NCBI GenBank assembly: GCA_027065245.1
Contig: JAMOOS010000222.1
Span: 1 to 8,923, forward strand
From: Desulfuromonadaceae bacterium
GTDB taxonomy: Bacteria; Desulfobacterota; Desulfuromonadia; Desulfuromonadales; Desulfuromonadaceae
Direction: 5' to 3'
Length of the DNA: 8,923 nt
How positions within the stretch are numbered: position 1 is the first letter of the stretch; every line of letters starts with the position of its first letter. Positions 7,011 through 8,923 of this stretch are shown in pieces. Below the pieces are notes generated by a model. That model had not been told where the DNA came from. It saw only the letters and a program-made list of their open reading frames with translations, and searched no databases. The position numbers and the translations under genes were made by a program.

Positions 7011-8642
7011 TCAAGAACGGCTGTTGCTGCGTACCAGCAGAGTAAGTTTATCGCCCGGATGAAGAACATGATCCGCGTCCAGACCGTTCCAATGGCGGAT
7101 GTCACGCGTGTTGACGGCAAATTTGCGCCCGATGGCCCACAAGGTATCGCCCCGACGCACGCTGTAGACCATTTTGCGCCGTACGGTGTTGTTGCGCGCC
7201 ACACGCCGCGGCGCCTTGCTCCGCCCGGCGGTGGAAACCGCCAGCACCTGCCCCGGCTTGATCACATTGGACCAGCCCAGCCGATTCCAGCGCCGCAGAT
7301 CGCGAGTACTCACCCCACACTTGCGTGCGATGGTCCACAGGCTGTCACCGCTGCGCACGGTGTAAGTGCGGCGATGACTGCGCTGGTAGTCGTCCTTGAG
7401 CTCCGCCACCACCTGCGTAGAATAACCTGGCTGCAGCGGCAGGATAAGTTTTTTGCCAATGCGCAAAGCGCGTGGATTGCCGATTTTGTTCAGAGCTACA
7501 ATATCGCGCACCCGCACATGGTAACGGCGAGCGATACTGCCGAGATTATCCCCGGCCTTGATGCGATAGAGGCGATAGCGGGCACGCTGGTCAGCGGGAA
7601 CTGCGGCGTATTTTTGCGCAAAACCTTCAGCGTGCCCCACCGGCACTTTGAGGCGATAATCTTTTACTCCCGGCGGTGTACACCAGCGTTTCAGTTCAGC
7701 GTTGAGGGTCTTCAGCTCGGCGTAGCTGCTGCCGGTAAGGCGCGCCAGTACGTCCAGATCGGTGGTCTGCGGCACGGTAACAGTCTCGTATTGCAGCGGC
7801 GGCTCGTACTCAAGGTTGCAGAAGCCATACTTTTCCGGTTGTTTGCTAACTATTAACGCCGCCAGCAACTTGGGAATGTAATCACGCGTTTCGGCACGCA
7901 GATAGCGTCCCTTGCTCAACTGCCAGAAATCGGTGCTGTGATATTTTTTTACCGCCCTAGCAATCTTGCCCGGTCCGGCGTTGTAGGCTGCCACCGCCAG
8001 GTACCAGTTGCCGTCAAACTGGCCATACAGGTATTTAAGATAGCGCGCCGCGGCAATGGTCGACTTCTCCACGTCGCGCCGTTCATCGCGCCACCAGTCA
8101 TTTTTGAGACCAAACATGCGACCAGTGGACTCGATAAACTGCCAGTGCCCGACAGCATTGGCCCAACTGTGAGCGTTACTGTTAAAACCCGATTCCACCA
8201 TGGCCAGAGCAGCCAGATCGCGCGGTAACCCTTCGCGGGCAAATATCTCACGCATCATGGGCAGATAACGGCCACTGCGGCGCAGCCAGCGAGCGAAGGT
8301 CTGACGACCGCTGCCGGTATAACGCCGGATCATGGCGCGTACCTGCTCGTTCTCCTCCACGGGAAAATCGAACAGCGGCCTGGCTACCGGCTGCGGCTTG
8401 TCGGTTTCGACAACCGCTTCTTCCGGCACCGGCGCCGTAAGCAAAGCGGTATCGGCGGCGGTTATCTCCGGCTCATCCAGATGTTGCGGCGGCAGTTCAA
8501 CGCACTTAGACCGCTCTGTGGTTGCAACAGTTGTTACGGCATCAGCGACGCGGGCATTATCACTCCCGGATTTGGGCGCAACAGCAGCACAGGCTGACAG
8601 CAGGCAGCAGCACATCAGCGCCAGCCAGGGGATAATTTTCAT
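7011..8642 (-). CDS. mltD: MltD-like lytic transglycosylase lipoprotein with three LysM repeats
   Basis: 543 residues numbered from the ATG at 8642. A lipoprotein signal MKIIPWLALMCCCLLSAC ends in lipobox LSAC, so C18 is the lipidated residue. A Pro/acid-rich linker runs to about 90. The lytic transglycosylase (SLT/MltD) domain covers about 115-260: catalytic Glu150 in AMVESGFNSNAHS, then AVGHWQFIESTGRMFGL, YLAVAAYNAGPGKI and RDYIPKLLA. Next is a degenerate LysM-like stretch (about 290-340), then three LysM repeats at about 359-402 (YRIKAGDNLGSIA), 427-469 (YTVRSGDSLWTIA) and 493-536 (YSVRRGDTLWAIG). The enzyme cleaves murein glycan strands to 1,6-anhydromuropeptides from a membrane anchor; LysM binds peptidoglycan. 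GAGGA lies 10 nt before this ATG; an upstream in-frame start would place extra residues before the signal peptide. E. coli MltD is shorter (about 450) with two LysM repeats. Confidence 0.94.
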   Translation of the reverse strand: MKIIPWLALMCCCLLSACAAVAPKSGSDNARVADAVTTVATTERSKCVELPPQHLDEPEITAADTALLTAPVPEEAVVETDKPQPVARPLFDFPVEENEQVRAMIRRYTGSGRQTFARWLRRSGRYLPMMREIFAREGLPRDLAALAMVESGFNSNAHSWANAVGHWQFIESTGRMFGLKNDWWRDERRDVEKSTIAAARYLKYLYGQFDGNWYLAVAAYNAGPGKIARAVKKYHSTDFWQLSKGRYLRAETRDYIPKLLAALIVSKQPEKYGFCNLEYEPPLQYETVTVPQTTDLDVLARLTGSSYAELKTLNAELKRWCTPPGVKDYRLKVPVGHAEGFAQKYAAVPADQRARYRLYRIKAGDNLGSIARRYHVRVRDIVALNKIGNPRALRIGKKLILPLQPGYSTQVVAELKDDYQRSHRRTYTVRSGDSLWTIARKCGVSTRDLRRWNRLGWSNVIKPGQVLAVSTAGRSKAPRRVARNNTVRRKMVYSVRRGDTLWAIGRKFAVNTRDIRHWNGLDADHVLHPGDKLTLLVRSNSRS

Positions 8643-8690
8643 CGGAACAGTATCCTCGAAATGGAAAATCAGCACAAATATCGCCCAAAG

Positions 8691-8923
8691 CTATAGAAAA
8701 ACATCGGGGTTGTCAACAACACCGCCGCCCGGCGGCAATTCGGACCAGAACCGCTGCTGCAACTGGGTCAACAGGGGCGCAAACGTCTCGCGCTGGCGCG
8801 CGCTCACTGCCACGGCGTCAAAACGGCGGCACAGCTGCTCACATTCGGCGCTATCAATCAGGTCGCATTTATTAAACACCAGCAGGCGCGGGATATGCGC
8901 CAGCTCCAGATCGGCAAGAATCT
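8691..8923 (-). CDS. hflX: GTPase HflX, C-terminal end (partial)
   Basis: The last 76 codons of a gene entering from the right edge, ending at a TAG at 8691. Visible are LELAHIPRLLVFNKCDLID, which contains the G4 guanine-specificity motif NKCD, and DAVAVSARQ, which contains the G5 VSA motif. A short amphipathic helix (FAPLLTQLQQRFW) and a tail follow. Both the pattern and the distance from NKxD to the C-terminus suit HflX, a ribosome-associated GTPase that splits stalled or hibernating ribosomes. Other TRAFAC GTPases (Era, Der, EngB) have longer or different tails, but the main G domain is outside the window, so some doubt remains. The gap to the transglycosylase start is 48 nt, consistent with co-transcription. 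Confidence 0.8.
   Translation of the reverse strand, partial: ILADLELAHIPRLLVFNKCDLIDSAECEQLCRRFDAVAVSARQRETFAPLLTQLQQRFWSELPPGGGVVDNPDVFL

Noticed and set aside
7059..7856. 265-codon plus-strand open frame inside the transglycosylase gene
   Set aside because: The opposite strand encodes LysM repeats in the right order; the plus-strand product has no domain and looks like a shadow of GC-rich coding DNA.

Overview
The window is a compact bacterial chromosome segment of ordinary character, with Gram-negative signatures: a TonB-dependent outer-membrane receptor, a lipoprotein murein transglycosylase and Shine-Dalgarno starts. Gene content suggests a Desulfuromonadia/Geobacter-type deltaproteobacterium. 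Three things point that way: the long CBS-DRTGG form of family II pyrophosphatase, the style of ArsR recognition helix (C-N-V-K-K-I-W-E-C-L), and the HflX / LysM-transglycosylase / TPR / Smr gene run. This assignment is inferred from remembered family resemblance, not from a search. Almost every base is coding and no mobile element, RNA gene or CRISPR array was seen.

Left part (1-3310, all minus strand): a three-gene transport operon read leftwards. It runs from a CaCA-family Na+/Ca2+-type antiporter, through an MFS permease (9 nt gap to its preferred start), to a TonB-dependent receptor (28 nt gap) that leaves the window at base 1. Centre (3311-3781): a 165-nt divergent intergenic region and a plus-strand ArsR/SmtB-type repressor. 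A 12-bp palindrome (ATGAC-AA-GTCAT) sits exactly between the -35 and -10 of the likely arsR promoter. A separate candidate promoter faces the transport operon. This makes a plausible autoregulated sensor next to an inner- and outer-membrane transport set, and it is the most interesting unit here.

Right part (3788-8923, all minus strand): a housekeeping-type run read leftwards. It contains the C-terminus of the HflX GTPase, an MltD-like lipoprotein transglycosylase with three LysM repeats, a membrane-anchored TPR protein, an Smr-domain protein with a long acidic N-terminus, and a long-form Mn2+-dependent inorganic pyrophosphatase that converges on arsR with only 6 nt between the stop codons. 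A candidate promoter lies in the 96-nt gap after the transglycosylase gene, so TPR-smr-pyrophosphatase may form its own transcript.

Start sites for the MFS, ArsR, pyrophosphatase and transglycosylase genes were moved to internal ATGs that have properly spaced ribosome binding sites. No strongly novel system is evident. The unexplained points are the ligand of the ArsR-linked transport operon and the roles of the TPR protein and of the acidic Smr extension.
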